64,000 nt of DNA from Mangifera indica (Eukaryota > Streptophyta > Magnoliopsida > Sapindales > Anacardiaceae), in the NCBI RefSeq assembly GCF_011075055.1, contig NC_058147.1, positions 12,710,001 through 12,774,000 on the forward strand, read 5' to 3'. Both the position numbers and the translations under genes were made by a program. Every line of letters begins with the position of its first letter. The stretch's first letter is position 1. The notes below the pieces were generated by a model. The model did no database searches. It was given only the letters and a program-made list of their open reading frames with translations, and was not told the origin of the DNA. Below, piece by piece: positions 1 to 12,829 of this stretch.

Positions 1-981
1 TGTTGTAAATATTTACTTTTCTAATTCCATATATGTACTTTTCTTGTAATCTCTTATTCATTTTCCTTCTATCTAATTGTAATCTCTTAATTTTAGCTTG
101 CAATCCCATAGAATTAGGATAATGATTTCCTTGATTTAGGATATAGGTTGGCTAATACATTTATAAATATCTCTACTTATATTAGTTTTTTTCCTTTTTT
201 TTAATCAGTATAATTCATTCTTCTTTCAAACTTGACATGGTATTAGAGTAGGGCAGATCCATCATATTCTCCAGTGCCTTTTTTTGTTTTTCTTACCTGT
301 CATTTCAAATATCTCTTCAAAAAATTTATCAAAATGTGTAACGGTAGTATTCCAGATAATTCCTTCACTCATAGTACACATCAATTAATATCTTATTTCA
401 AGCCCTTTTTTCTCCATCACTCGGCATGACAACCGCTTTAATTACCAAGAACAAGCTTGGATTTGTTAATGGTACTCTAAAGAAATTATATTTTTCATCT
501 TATACTACTTAGACTTGCTGCAATGATAAGATTATGTCACGGATCCTTAATGTTGTTTGTAAATAGATTGCTTCCAACATTATGTTAGAGACATTGACAT
601 AAAAAATGTGGATTGACATTCAAGAAAGGTATGCCCAATCTAATGCTTCTCGTATATATGATGATATCATCTTCACAATGCAAGATAACACTTCTATTAG
701 TTCCTATTTCACAAGATTAAAATTCTTGTGGAATGAGCTTCAAAATTAGCAAGTTTTACCAGTAGGTAGTTGTGGAGCTACCAAAACTTTGCATGATTAT
801 CAGCAAAATGAAAATTTAACAAAATTTCTCATGGGCTCAATGATTCATATAGTTATATTAAAGGACAAATTCTTCTTATGGATCCCTTTCCCAATGTCAA
901 ACGTGCTTATTCTCTTCTTCTTCGACAAGAGAAACGACGCCAAGTAACTGTTGTTTCAAATATGAACTCTGATAACCATAC

Positions 982-1366
982 TATTGGATCCGGGTCCACC
1001 CATGATGGGTCGACCCGACTCGATTTAATTAATTGTCAAAGGACAGTTGTTAGCGGTTATTGGCGGTTATTATTGGCAATTGGACTTTTATATAAAGTCC
1101 TAATTGCCTCCCAAAGAAGAATGATGAGGATGTAATGAGAACGCCATTTTTACAGAGAACCCTTCTCTCCTGCCAAAACTGATGCATAGTAAATTAGTCT
1201 CCCAAATGGAAATCAGTACGTGGGCAAATGGCATCGTGGAAACAGACTAACGTCAACACCTCGCGTAGAATTCGAAGACGCTTCATCGAAAACAAAAACA
1301 GGTACGTAAATTCGTATTTACAAATTTCACAGATTATGATCTTGGCATGTTTAATTGTTTCTAACA
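982..1366 (+). repeat. 5' LTR of nested Copia element
   Basis: This LTR begins TATTGGATCC and ends CTAACA. It contains a TATA-like TTTATATAAAG near 1087. It is followed at 1368 by a textbook tRNA-iMet primer-binding site. Its twin lies at 7997-8381. Confidence 0.93.
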
Positions 1367-1367
1367 T

Positions 1368-1380
1368 TGGTATCAGAGCC
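1368..1380 (+). other. Primer-binding site of nested Copia
   Basis: TGGTATCAGAGCC lies one base after the 5' LTR. It is complementary to the 3' end of plant initiator tRNA-Met, the usual minus-strand primer of Copia elements. Confidence 0.9.
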
Positions 1381-3689
1381 TAGGATACATATTTGTTATG
1401 TTTTTTGTGAATGGTATTGCGTATACTATGCCAGTTAGAATCTGTATATGGAAGTTTGTTTAAAATTTCGTTTTTGGGGATGAATTTAATTCGGGCAAAA
1501 TTGCATGAAATTGGTGTTAGGAAACATGTTGGATGTATACTAGGAATAATATTACATGTTTTAAATTGAAAATCAACTCGAATTAATGCCAGAATCAATC
1601 GAAATAGACCCAAATTTGAGACTGAAGGCGTGTTTTTCTTGCTCACCGTTTCGATCGATTCTGACGCCATCGACGTCAGAACTTGGAACGATTGGACTCC
1701 GCGTAGACTGTACTACAAAAGCCCTATGGTATTTTCGTTAGAAAATCACCGAAAAATGGCCAATTAGACAGACAACAAGATTAGGGTTTATCGCACGATT
1801 TCGAGTCAAAATTGGGTTGGGAAAACCCGATTACCCGAACTGAAGGTCAACGGGTTGGTCAATACCCGAACTGGTCAATGGGTTAACCTGTTTAGTCAAT
1901 CGGGTCGTCCAACTCAGATCTGACCCATGGATAACCCAGTCAACGGTCAACATTTGACCATGCGTGGTGACCCATTTCTGGTGCGTGGAAGCTTGTGACA
2001 GCACATCTGAGTCATTCCTGGCGCGTGAGGGCGCGTGCAGATACTTATACATGCGTAGAGGCGCGTGCGTGTCTACTTGGCGTGTGAAGGAGCTTTTTAG
2101 TCCTTGGAAGTTGTGTAGTACTTGGATCGATATATGAGATGTGTTCCATGGGTATTACGGCATATAATGACATGTAATATCTTATTCCAACTCCCGAAAA
2201 CACATATTGGTGTTTTAGGATACATGTTTCTACTTCATGCAAATTTATTGATTAGAGACCATCATGTTGCATGTAGAAATTATCAATATCCTATTGAATT
2301 CTCTTAATTGGGAAAGAGAAAATATCCATGCGTGAAAATGATCCCCGTAATCAATGATCTTATTTGGGACAAGAATTTGAAACCTTTTGGGACTGAATGG
2401 ATTCATTACAACTTGCTATAGAGTGACGCTTAGTAATGTACAATAGAATATTCATTATTTTATCATTATTCCCAAAACTAATGTAATGCGAGGTATTTGA
2501 CCTAACGCAAATGTAATAGAGACTTTATCATGGATAAAGTGTCTCAAAGATCGATACGGATTGATGAAATGGTCCTAGTCAAAATAGATGATGCATTTGT
2601 TGTATCATATATATTTGTTAAGTGTGGAAATTCTGAGATTGATAGAATTTAATGAAATTCTCATCCAGAATTAATATGGCGCAATTAGATTAAAGTTTAA
2701 AATGTCAAGCATTTGTGTCATAGGAGATGATTAGGAACATAGTGAACTTTCGATTATGTGCTTATATGAGATATTTTAAAATTTTAATGCGTAATTACGA
2801 CAATTGATGTGTATTTGATTGCATTGATAGCGTTGTGTCAGATAGATGTCTCTGTGATCTAGTTAACCATAACATCTTAGAAAATAATGGCTTATTTGAA
2901 TGAGAATGATACTGAATAGAGAGAATTAAACCATATGGCATTTGAAATGCATAATATCCTAGATGAGCAAAAGGCTTTGGAGGCTGTGAATCGGGTTAAG
3001 ATATAGTTATGGCTGACTAAGGATAGAAACCTAATCAGTGCCTTACACAAATGTGATATGGACGCACATCACACATGTAAGAAACAAGATCCACTTCGTG
3101 TGATATTTTGATTAGTTTCATGATTATCGATCTGGTATATAAGTACCATGAAAGTTCAACTGCATATGCCATAAGTCTGGTTTTAGTTGAAAAGTTTGGA
3201 GGAATTGTGGTCCGTAACTAAAGACAGTTGATTTTTGAATTTGATTGAATGTCAAATCTGATTATGAAACTAAAGTCAGCTACGCGTAACCTGATACATG
3301 AACATAAGGTTCATTTAGAAAAAACGATTTCTTCTCGATAGTGGGAGTGTATAAAGGTACATATGACCCACAATGAGAAAAGAAGGACTTTTGTTAATTA
3401 TTCTAGCCACATAAAATTGGAGGACAAACGCCCTTGAGGCAGCTGAATTTAATACTCATGCATATGTTACAGAATCAACTTTTAAAAGTGAGTGACTCAA
3501 GTCCTAATATAGGAAGAAGATCGTTTAATGCTCAAAGAATAAGAACAAGGAATTGAAATGAGAAGAGTGGCAACATACTAGAAGAAGAGACGAAAACAAG
3601 ATGAGTAGTTACAATAGAAGCAACAAGAATTATATCACTTGTGAATGAACAGAGATGAAAATGATAGTCTTGTTTAAAATCAAGTGATG

Positions 3690-6600
3690 AAACTTTGATT
3701 TTTTAGTACTATGATATTAACTGAGTATTATCCTATGTGGATTATGGACTCTATAGCCACCGACCAAGTAGTTCATGATAGAAAATCTTTAGTAGATTTC
3801 TATCGAATTCTGAATAAAATGGATTGGATATATGTGGGCAATAACACAAGGGTTGTAGTAAGAGGAATAAACACGAGCAAATAAGTTTTGCAGATGATCG
3901 AATCCTATACCTACACAAAATCCAATATGCTCCTAATATTCAGCAAATCTTGGTCAAAGTACTTGTTTTTCTTAAACTAGGATATAATTTGAATTTCTCT
4001 GGGTGTTTTATTGAAATGTGATAGAATTGATTTCTATAAATTTGGTTTGTTGGTTGAATGGTTATATGGTGTTTGTCACCTTACATTTTTGATAATGTTA
4101 AGTTTTTCATTATTTGCTTTTCCTATGTGTATGGAAATGAATGCAAATAAATGACATGTTACATTAGGGCATGTAAGCCAAGATGGGTTGAATAAATTGG
4201 CTTATGAAAGTTTATTAGGAACTTTCACATAAATAGAATTGTCCATATGTAAACATTGCCTAGTTAGAAAAACTTCTAGAAAACCATTTGACAAAACTGC
4301 ATGAGTTTGACTTCCTTTGCAATCTATATACTTAGGTATATATATATTTTCCTATGAATGTAAAGTTTGAGAATGAATCTCATTTTTCATTACTAATGAT
4401 GAAAACAATGCTTGATTTGGTTTTGTCTACTTGATCTCCCATAAGTCAGAAGCAGTAGACTACTTTAGACACTATATATAATTGAGGTTAAGAATCAATT
4501 AGACAAAATAGATAAGAGTTTTATGAACTCACCGAGATCTTGAGCATTTGTTTCAACAGTTCAAGGAACTGAGTAATGAAATAAATAGTATGGTAAATAG
4601 TAATTCCAAAACTTCGCAACAACCAGTGTAGTGAAGAAGAGTAATTGAACTCTATTAGAAATGGTTAAGTCAATGAAAGCGCAAGCAAAACGTCAAGTCA
4701 CTTTATGATGATATGATATTTATTGTTACGAGAGAACTTAACCGATTGCCTACTAATCCAGTTGCTTCCACTCCTTATGAGTTATGGTTAGAGAGAAAAT
4801 CTGAGATAATTGATTGCAACCTCAGTGGTTAGCAATATCAATCTATAACTTTTCTCATAAGTTAGAGTAATTGGGACTAAGAAGAAATGAATGTATCTTT
4901 ATCAGATACACTGAGCACTCAAAAGGGTATGTGTTCATTAGGGAGGATTTCATTAGAAGATTAATTGAACTTGTATTAGAGATATTACATTCATAGAGGA
5001 TATTTTTCTTAATAGGGATGATATTGATAAAAGGTTTCATCTAAATGAGATGAGAAAAGAATGAAGATAGGTATATCTCTTAACGACCATTAGTTGAGTC
5101 TTAAGATATAAGACCTATACTTGTTATAGTTAGTGGGAGCAAATGCAATTGAGCTCCAACCTATTTCGGATAGTGGGAGTAATGATCTTTAATTGTTTGC
5201 TTCATTCATCTCACCCTAGTGGGAGCATAGAGATTAAGCTTTAATCTATTTCGGATAGTGAGAACATTAATTCTCAATTGCATGGGAGTGGAAGTCCAAA
5301 AGTATTCAAGTGACGTTTTTAAAGTGAAAACAAGATTTTCATAACCACTCCCCAAGATGATAAAGAACCTGAAATAAATGTCTCATCCTTTGATAAAAAA
5401 TTTTGAAATGCATTGGAAGAAAAGATGGAATACAAAGAAAACAAACCAATTCTAGGTTTTGGTTGACTTATCGCCAAATCGAAAATTCATTGGGAATGAA
5501 TGAGTTTCTTGAATTAGTCGTAAGGCGGATGGTTCAATAAATATATAATTTCGCTTAATAGCGAAAAACTATACCCAATGAGAAGGTATAGATTGTGTAG
5601 AAGGATATTTTTGTCATTTATAATATTTACTTCAATGTATTTGGTTCTAGCTATAATAACACATTTAAATTTAGAATTACACCAGATGAATGTCAAGACA
5701 ATTTTTCTTAGTGGAAAACTTGACAAAGAAATCTACATGAAATGAGATATAGATCTTATTGTTATAAGTCTGAAGTGCAGAGTGTGCGAGCTTCAAAGAC
5801 GTTGAATGACCTAAAACTATCATCTAGATACTGGTACTTGAACTTTGAAATAATTAATCAAGGCTATCATGTCTATGTGACAAAGTCTGATGACAAATTT
5901 GTAATTCTATCAATGTGTGTGATAATGTATAAATAGCTAAAAATGATTTGAAGTAAGTGATAATCATCAAAGGATGGTTGTCCATATCTTTGACTTGCAG
6001 GATGTGGGAAAACAGAATACATATTGTGAATTTACATTTAGAGGAATTGTTCAAAGAAACTTTTGACTCTGTCATAAGAGCGTAATATTCAAAAGATTCT
6101 ATAACAATCCAATATGGTATATTGTGAACCCGTTGATATTCCTGTGTTAAATGACGAATTATTGAGCCAAAAGAGATATGTCCCAAAACTTAAGATAGAA
6201 GCAGAGAAATGTCAAAGGTTACCTATTCAGATGCCATCAGATGTATTATGTATGCTATGATGCATACATGCCCAAATATTTATTTTGATTGGGCTGGTTA
6301 GTCGATATAAGTAAATGTTGAAAAGAGCACTGAAAGGTTGTATATAGAATTTTTGATATTTTTAAGGTTCTGTGGATGATTGATTATGTGATTAAGGATC
6401 GAACTTGCGTTTGATTGGCCATTGAGATGCCAGTTGGGGAAGTGTTTTTAAACCAACGCAAATTAGATAACGACTAAGTTTTCTTACTCCAAAAGGACCC
6501 ATATCTTGGAGCGATAAGAAACAGAGATGCGTAGCTGTATCCACACCGGAAGCCTAGTATATAGCCTGTTCAGTTAATGTGCAAGAAACTGTTTGGTTAA

Positions 6601-6870
6601 GAAGATTCTTTGTGAATCTGAGTAAACAGGACAATATTGTTAGAGCAATAGTTGTCTGTTGAACTGAAAGATCTTGATTTTATATAAGATAACCAAATGT
6701 ATCAACACTATACACAACGTAATAAGAGACTCAATTTCCAAGAGGGAAATGAACGTACAATATAATTCTACGCATTGTATAGTCACTGATCCTTTGACTG
6801 AGATTCTTCCAAGAAAAGTATATCTTGCACATGTTAAATTTCTTAGATTGCGTAGACAATGATTGATGAG
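3690..6870 (+). pseudogene. Copia gag-pol relic: protease, integrase, RT, RNase H
   Basis: Conceptual reading with many stops and frameshifts gives family motifs in order. At about 3735 there is a protease-like WIMDSIATDQVVHDRKS (family DSGATDHV). At about 4155 there is a pre-integrase stretch (LNKLAYESLLG, then CKHCLVRKTSRKPF). At about 4750 the integrase end reads STPYELWLERKSE. At 5690-5935 lies RT (KTLNDLKLSSRYWYLNF, then KFVILS before the lost YVDD box). From about 6500 comes RNase H (ISWSDKKQRCVAVSTPEA), ending in a tail at about 6855. No frame is open for more than about 60 codons, so nothing functional is expected. The short open frames around 5742-6915 are remnants or shadows of this pol. 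Confidence 0.8.
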
Positions 6871-7996
6871 TGTTGAGCTTATATATTGTACTGATGACAC
6901 AATATTGAAAACCATGAATTTAAGTTCATTTTATGTTTTGAACTTATGTCCCAAAATTCTTGGGTTTTCACTGCATACACATCGTTTTTAGCTCAACAAG
7001 ATTGTAATGTCACACAAGTTAGAGATTGACTCACTCACACGAGTAATCGCCTTTGGCGCTAAGAGAACGAGTAAAGATGAGACATTATTCTTGAGAATTG
7101 TGATGCTAAGAGAGCATACCAATGGGAGACAAATTTCTCAAGAAAAGATTTATTGAAATAAAAATGTCACCTTGATGATTGATCAAGATGAGGTCATGAA
7201 TAGATACATTTGAAAATGACCGATTTGGATTCCTTATGTCCAAATAACTTGTGAATGCCAGATGTGAGTTCTTAATATAAATAAATACCTGCAAGTGTGA
7301 AGATGATTAAGAACTCAGGTTAGACGCTCGGGGTAGCGACTAAACTAAGATCTGTACAGTGTTGTGAATGACATTTGGGAAAATACACACTATAGCACAT
7401 GATTCATACCATGTGTGCATAAGTAAGACGACCAGTTAAAGTAGTGGAAGGATGAATCCCTGCTCCTTCACTGTGTGAGACTTTATGAGGATTAACTCAT
7501 GTTGGTACCCTTTGACTCTTTACTATTGTTTGATATTTACTCTTAGTGTTGTTATATTAGCTTGGAACCTATGGCCACGTATGATTCGGTCTATGGAACA
7601 TGACTAGAAAAGCAGCTAAGTTTAAATTAAGAATTTCGAATAGAAGAGGAAGACTTATATATATTACGTGTGTCCATTGGCTAGCCGATCATGTCACTCA
7701 TATGGAGATTGGACTTGATCATGAATACATAGGAAAATAACACAATGAAAAATGAGGGATTAAAAGAAGCTGGTGTTATCAAGTAAGTCTGGGGTGCTAC
7801 GAGTCTAACGCTTTATTTTTGTTTTATTCGGGTTGAAGCGATTATGCTATTCCTAACAAATGCATAGTATTTAGCTCCCAAGTGTAGGTTGCTCGCGAGG
7901 TCGCATGACACATTTGCAAGTATGAAACGTACTTCTATATGAGATTTTTGTGGCTAAGCATTTGGTTCGGGTCTTCCATCATGTGTGAGTGAGAGA

Positions 7997-8381
7997 TATT
8001 AGATCCGAGTCCACCCATGACGGGTCGACCCGACCCGATTTAATTAACTGTCAAAGGGTAGTTGTTAGCGGTTATTGAGGATTATTATTGGCAGCTGGAC
8101 TTTTATATAAAGTCCTAACTGCCTCCCAAAGAAGAATGATGAGGATGTAATGAGAACGCCATTTTTACAAAGAACCCTTCTCTCTTGCCAAAACTAATGT
8201 ATAGTAAATTAGTCTCCCAAATGGAAATCAGTATGTGGGCAAATGGCGTCGTAGAAACAGACTAACGTCAACACCTCGCGTAGAATTCGAAGACGTTTCA
8301 TCGAAAACAGAAACGGGTACGCAAATTCATATTTACAGATTTCACAGATTATGATCCTGATATGTTTAATTGTTTCTAACA
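7997..8381 (+). repeat. 3' LTR of nested Copia element
   Basis: This LTR is the same length as the 5' LTR and starts TATTAGATCC and ends CTAACA. It is followed directly by the target duplication CATAC at 8382-8386. The outer Copia gag resumes immediately after it. Confidence 0.93.
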
Positions 8382-9155
8382 CATACTTTTGTCGTTTCGC
8401 ATTCATCCATTACTATGAATTATGCATCAGATTCTAATGGTTCCAAAAATAGTCAAAAGAATCGAGGATTTTGTTTACTGTAAAAGGAGGGACATACAAA
8501 AAAGGAGTGCTTTAAATTGCGTGGATATCCACAAGGACATCAATTTCATCAAGGCTCTAGGACATTGTCAAATCATGCATAAAACCATCTAGTGAAGCAA
8601 AAATGACTCTTACATCTAATTTGGCCTCTTTAACAGTTGATCAAGTCAAACTTTTAAGTCTTTTCCTAACACTCAAACTTCTCAAGCAAATTTTGTAGGT
8701 ACGATGTTAAGCTCTTATAATAATTCAGTTTGGATAGTTGATAGAGGTATCTCAAATTACATAATCGTTGATGTTACTTTATTTCATTCTTGTATAGTTG
8801 CTTCTAATATTTTACCTATAAAACTACCAAACGGTTCTTATCATCTTTTGATGAGGTCGTTCAACACTATAACAACTCTATTATTAATACTCATACTCTT
8901 GGTCATGGTAATATCAAATTTACGGACGTTTTAAGAATAGTCCCCTAATATGAATATAAGGTTCTCACAAGTATGTGCCAAGAATTGATCCTTTTGTCAC
9001 GATTCCACTATTCTTAGGAAAGTTGTCAAGTATATGTTAATATATTTTCTAGACAAAGAATGTCATAGTAAATTACAAATATAATATTTATTCATGAACT
9101 TATATCATCATGGGGATTGGCTCTAGGGTACCAACCCCAATAATAATAAGATGTT

Positions 9156-9450
9156 CAGGGCTAGACTCGAGCCGAGCCAGCTCGAGCTCGAGCTCAGCTC
9201 GACTCGGTTCGAGCCCGAAATGAGCCAAGCTCGAGCTGGCTCGGTAGATTTTTTTTAAAATTTTTTTATATAAAACGACGTCTTTTAATCCATATATATA
9301 TACAAAATGATATCGTTTTGATAGGAAAAACGAGCCGAGCCGTAAACGAGCCGAGCCGAAAATGAGCTGAACTCGAGCCGACCATAAATAAACCGAGCCA
9401 AGCCCGAGCTAGCTGCGAGCCGAGCTCGGCTCGACTCGAATCCAGCCCTA
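9156..9450. mobile_element. hAT-type MITE with GAGCCGAGCTCG-rich ends
   Basis: This 295-bp element is flanked by a perfect 8-bp duplication AAGATGTT (9148-9155 and 9451-9458), the size typical of hAT transposons. Its ends are inverted: CAGGGCTAGACTCGAG at the left, and TAGGGCTGGATTCGAG when the right end is read on the minus strand. Both subterminal regions are packed with GAGC/CGAGC motifs on an otherwise AT-rich background. No transposase is present, so it is non-autonomous. Confidence 0.88.
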
Positions 9451-9458
9451 AAGATGTT

Positions 9459-10480
9459 GGCCCTAAAAAGGCAGTGTGAATCAAACGATGTTTCAAAGGT
9501 GCATGAGTTTGTGTACGATAGCATGAATAATGTTTTAAGGTGTCTAATTGTGTGTATGATGACATAGAGGATACTTTGGGGATTCTAGACTGTGTGGATG
9601 ACAACACAACCCTGACCAAAGCAATTTCAAGTCGAAAATATAAAACAATGTATATCCTTATTCTAGCCACGAAACTATGTATAATGTGGTTGTGAAAACA
9701 TTAGAGCTAGCTTGTGAGACCTTGATACTTGTATGATTATTATGCATCATTGCGAGGTGCCTTAGCATATGGGATACTCATGCACTCACGGACGCTGGGC
9801 ATCTTAGCATCGAGATGATTGTTTGATATTGAGATAGACCTAAGGTCTTACTCCTCTTGTGATTAGGTATCCTTAGCTTGAAGCCCAATCAACAAATGTA
9901 CTATGTGCACTTTATGATTTACATCTGGGATGTCTCATATTTTTATTAGGTGTTTAAGATGTCAATGTACATAGTTAGACATTAGTCATCTGGGATAACA
10001 TTGTCATTGGAGAATGGGCATTGGATGCTAAAATGATTTGAATAGCCATCTAGGATGCTAGGAAAACATATGAGAATACCACAAAAAGATTGAGGATGAA
10101 ACACATATGGTTTATGATTATTATTATTGTTGTATACAAGGTGTCAAGAGGTCACTAACTTATTGTGTTTTTCATTCATTGTGTTTTTTTTTTTGTGGTT
10201 TTGTAGGCAGGTTTATAGATCAGTAGGGCAATTGAAGAACCAGCGGGTTAGCTTGAGACATTGTACATAGCTAGGGGCATTTTGGTCATTTTGGACCTCT
10301 GAACATCAATTATGTTTAGTTAGATTTATGTTTATGATTATGCACTTAAGAATTGTATTTGTGGACTTCAAACATTAAATATTGGGAGAGAAGGTATAAG
10401 TTAACACGTGTCTTTAGGTTAATATTATGGGTAAAGATTTGTATCTAGAGAGAGATACTATAGAAGGAGTCGTAAGGACG
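9459..10480 (+). repeat. Probable LTR fragment (Gypsy-like), unresolved ends
   Basis: No gene is seen. Positions 10180-10290 contain a T-rich tract, TTTTGTAGGCAGG, and a downstream GGGGCATTTTGGTCATTTTGG. The same kind of acceptor-like module followed by GGGCATTT recurs near the 3' ends of the better-defined LTRs at 27429-29698 and 50823-53255. I infer a decayed LTR piece but cannot place its termini. Confidence 0.3.
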
Positions 10481-12530
10481 TATATAAGAAATTTAAAATT
10501 TTTAAGAATGTTTATGATATTTTTCAAAATGATAACATATTAATTAAAATTTTTTATTACTTTATTAATACTTTATTATTTTATTTTTAAAAAATATATT
10601 ACACAATACGATATGATGTACGATAAAAAAAATTTATTTTCGATACACAATTTGATTATTATAAGTATTAGGTTCAAATTATAAAAAGTTCAATATAATT
10701 AATTTAAAAATAAATATATAATTTTAATCAAAGACAGGACCCTTTTCAACAGTTACAATACCGTTGTTGCATTTCTTTCTACCAATATAGTTTCCTTCAG
10801 ACATCTGGCCAATCAATTATTATGAATAGTGATTGAATATTTATTAATAAGCTTATTTTTATATTTATAACTGGCGATATTATATTAATTACCCTGAATA
10901 TCAAATGTTTAAGCGAAATTGTCTCTTTTTTTATACTTAAGCAAAAATATCTTCTTTATCTAAAATAACAAAAATGCTCTTATATATAAAACTAAAAATA
11001 TTCATATCCTCACCCATAATTTTTTCCGCTCAACTGTGCACAAATCAAATTCGACAGGTGACAGATTTTTTGACTTTTAGATAGAATTTTTGACGTTTTT
11101 CAATAATAAAAATGACAAAAAAGGTAAGTAAATAATTTTTTATCTTATTTGAATTATTTTTATGTTTAGTTTGATATATTAAAGTAAAATTTAGCGCTTT
11201 TTTAGTTTAAGATTTTTGGATTTAAACAATTGATTTTATGATTTGATTTGAATAAAAAATACGAATTTTTTTTAAAGATACCTATAGTATAAAATGTTGA
11301 GTAAAAATAAAAATAGAAGTAAGAGTTTGAATGATATGAAAAAAAGTATAAAATTGATGGTTTATATATAAGTAGTTAAGAGTTATTTTGGTATTTTAAA
11401 AAATTTTTGAAGTAATTTTACTTGAGGCTTTGACAATAGGATATTTTTTATCAGTAGATGAAAAATAAGATACTTTTGTGCAGTCACCATACCAGTCAAC
11501 TATTAATTCATTGATAAAATTATATCAATTAATTAAAAAAATTTAAATATTTATCAGTTAATTATTATAATTAAAAGATTTGAATAGTGATTGCAATTTA
11601 TTTATTATTTATTTACATATACTACTAATATTGAAATAATCAAAGATTTTAATAATGTATTATATACACAATAAATATACACATTTTCTTTTTGTTTCTT
11701 TTTCCCCAAAATCGCCTCTTTATAATTTTTGGGTTTCATTTCTTTCATGTGTAATTCCTAGAAATCTTGTTTACATGCAGTTTTACCAAAACCTTAATTA
11801 GATTTATTAAATTTACTAATTTTTGGAAAAGCCTTTCCTCAAATTCAAAATTATCACAATTTTTTTGTTAACATAAAGTTCAATAAACATCGATCCATCG
11901 TATATTATTTTGCGAAGTTTATAGAAATCAACCAAATAAAAGAAATTTTCTGAAAGTTTGACAGCAACTAATCAAGTATTTCTAACATAAAACTAAAATT
12001 GAACTTTCTCATGTTATAGTTCCGGTGTTAGCCCAATTTTTACAATTACTTCTCACACTAAAAATAAAAAAAAAGTAAAAGAAAAACTCATCTACGCAGA
12101 GGAATTGTACTATCTCCATGAACAAAATCATCCACTTCACAACCGTACACAGATACAAGAAGCATCAGGTGATCGTCCAAGTACCCTTTGCAACAAACAC
12201 ACACCCCTTTCATCTTCATATGCACATCCACAGAAGCCCTCTTCGCTTCGCCTTAACCGCTCTTCATCTTGATGTTTTCTTCTTTTCCAGAATCTGATAA
12301 ATAATAGCAACTGACTAAACCAGACTAAAAGTAGATGAAATGACAATCAAAGAAAAAGGAAACAGAGAAATTCGAACCCAGATCAAAACATAAGAACATG
12401 AGCTTTGTTCATGATTGATTCATGATCTTGATAATTTAATAAACGTAATAGATATTGGCTCTATATCTCTTTGAGCCAGCCACAGGGGGACTGGTCTGTG
12501 GAACTCTGAAAACATCGTCTGTCCATCTAC
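10481..12530. other. AT-rich intergenic stretch, no gene seen
   Basis: The sequence is dominated by A/T runs with no sustained open frame and no recognisable motif. A 69-codon minus-strand frame at 12137-12346 has no familiar features and is treated as chance. Confidence 0.5.
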
Positions 12531-12539
12531 TGTTTTTGT

Positions 12540-12827
12540 TTTTCATGCTGGTAACTGATGAGCCAAGGGGGTCCAAGAAAGTGCCCATTAAAAATCTAAA
12601 ATACCTTGATTAATGCATGGAACACGTACAGGGGACACGCAAATGCATGGAACGTCTACAGGGGACATGCAAGACATGGTCCGAAACATGTACGCACTCA
12701 GAGATTTTATCTGAGAATTAGGAAAAGTAGTTAATTCCTTTTTGTATTTAAACTCTTTTCCAGTTGATGTGGGGTGAAGAATATTGTTTACAACAAAAAA
12801 TCTATTTAGTTTTGATTGGGAACTATA
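12540..12827 (+). repeat. Putative 5' LTR of truncated Gypsy element
   Basis: The stretch lies immediately upstream of a primer-binding site. It contains a TATA-like TGTATTTAAACTC near 12751, and near 12617-12670 a near-duplicate of the motif GCATGGAAC...ACAGGGGAC. The left boundary is a guess because no partner LTR survives in the window. Confidence 0.4.
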
Positions 12828-12829
12828 AG

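Larger units (their letters stand above)
982..8381 (+). mobile_element. Complete nested Ty1/Copia retrotransposon, decayed
   Basis: Two 385-bp LTRs (982-1366 and 7997-8381) bound this 7.4-kb element, and a perfect 5-bp target duplication CATAC lies at 977-981 and 8382-8386. The PBS TGGTATCAGAGCC is at 1368-1380. The order of the pol relics (protease, pre-integrase zinc region, integrase, RT, RNase H) is that of Copia. About 2 kb of non-coding leader precedes the recognisable coding part and about 1.1 kb follows RNase H. By eye the LTRs differ at roughly 30 positions, nearly all transitions, so the insertion is fairly old. It sits inside the gag of the outer Copia fragment and is therefore younger than that fragment. 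Confidence 0.92.
1..9100 (+). mobile_element. Outer Ty1/Copia fragment (LTR end, PBS, gag, protease start), interrupted
   Basis: Positions 1-237 look like the end of an LTR and finish in ACA. They are followed at 238 by a tRNA-Met primer-binding-like site, TGGTATTAGAG. From about 426 a decayed Copia gag can be read (MTTALITKNKLGFVNGTLKK, then later WIDIQERYAQSNASRIYDD). A short open stretch at 878-981 continues it (DPFPNVKRAYSLLLRQEKR). The element is then interrupted by a complete Copia and resumes at 8387 with a decayed zinc knuckle (GHTKKECFKLRGYPQGHQF). At about 8725 comes a protease-like WIVDRGISNYI, where the family has WIVDSGASNHI. Recognisable similarity fades near 9.1 kb, so integrase, RT and the 3' LTR are missing or beyond recognition. 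Several in-frame stops make it inactive. Confidence 0.7.

Noticed and set aside
878..1135. 85-codon frame considered as a separate small gene
   Set aside because: Its first part is the outer Copia gag and the rest is the LTR of the nested Copia, so it is a chance fusion across an insertion boundary.
9266..9670. 134-codon minus-strand frame rich in Arg/Leu/Ser
   Set aside because: It lies over the GC-rich hAT MITE end and runs through its target duplication into flanking DNA. No domain is seen.
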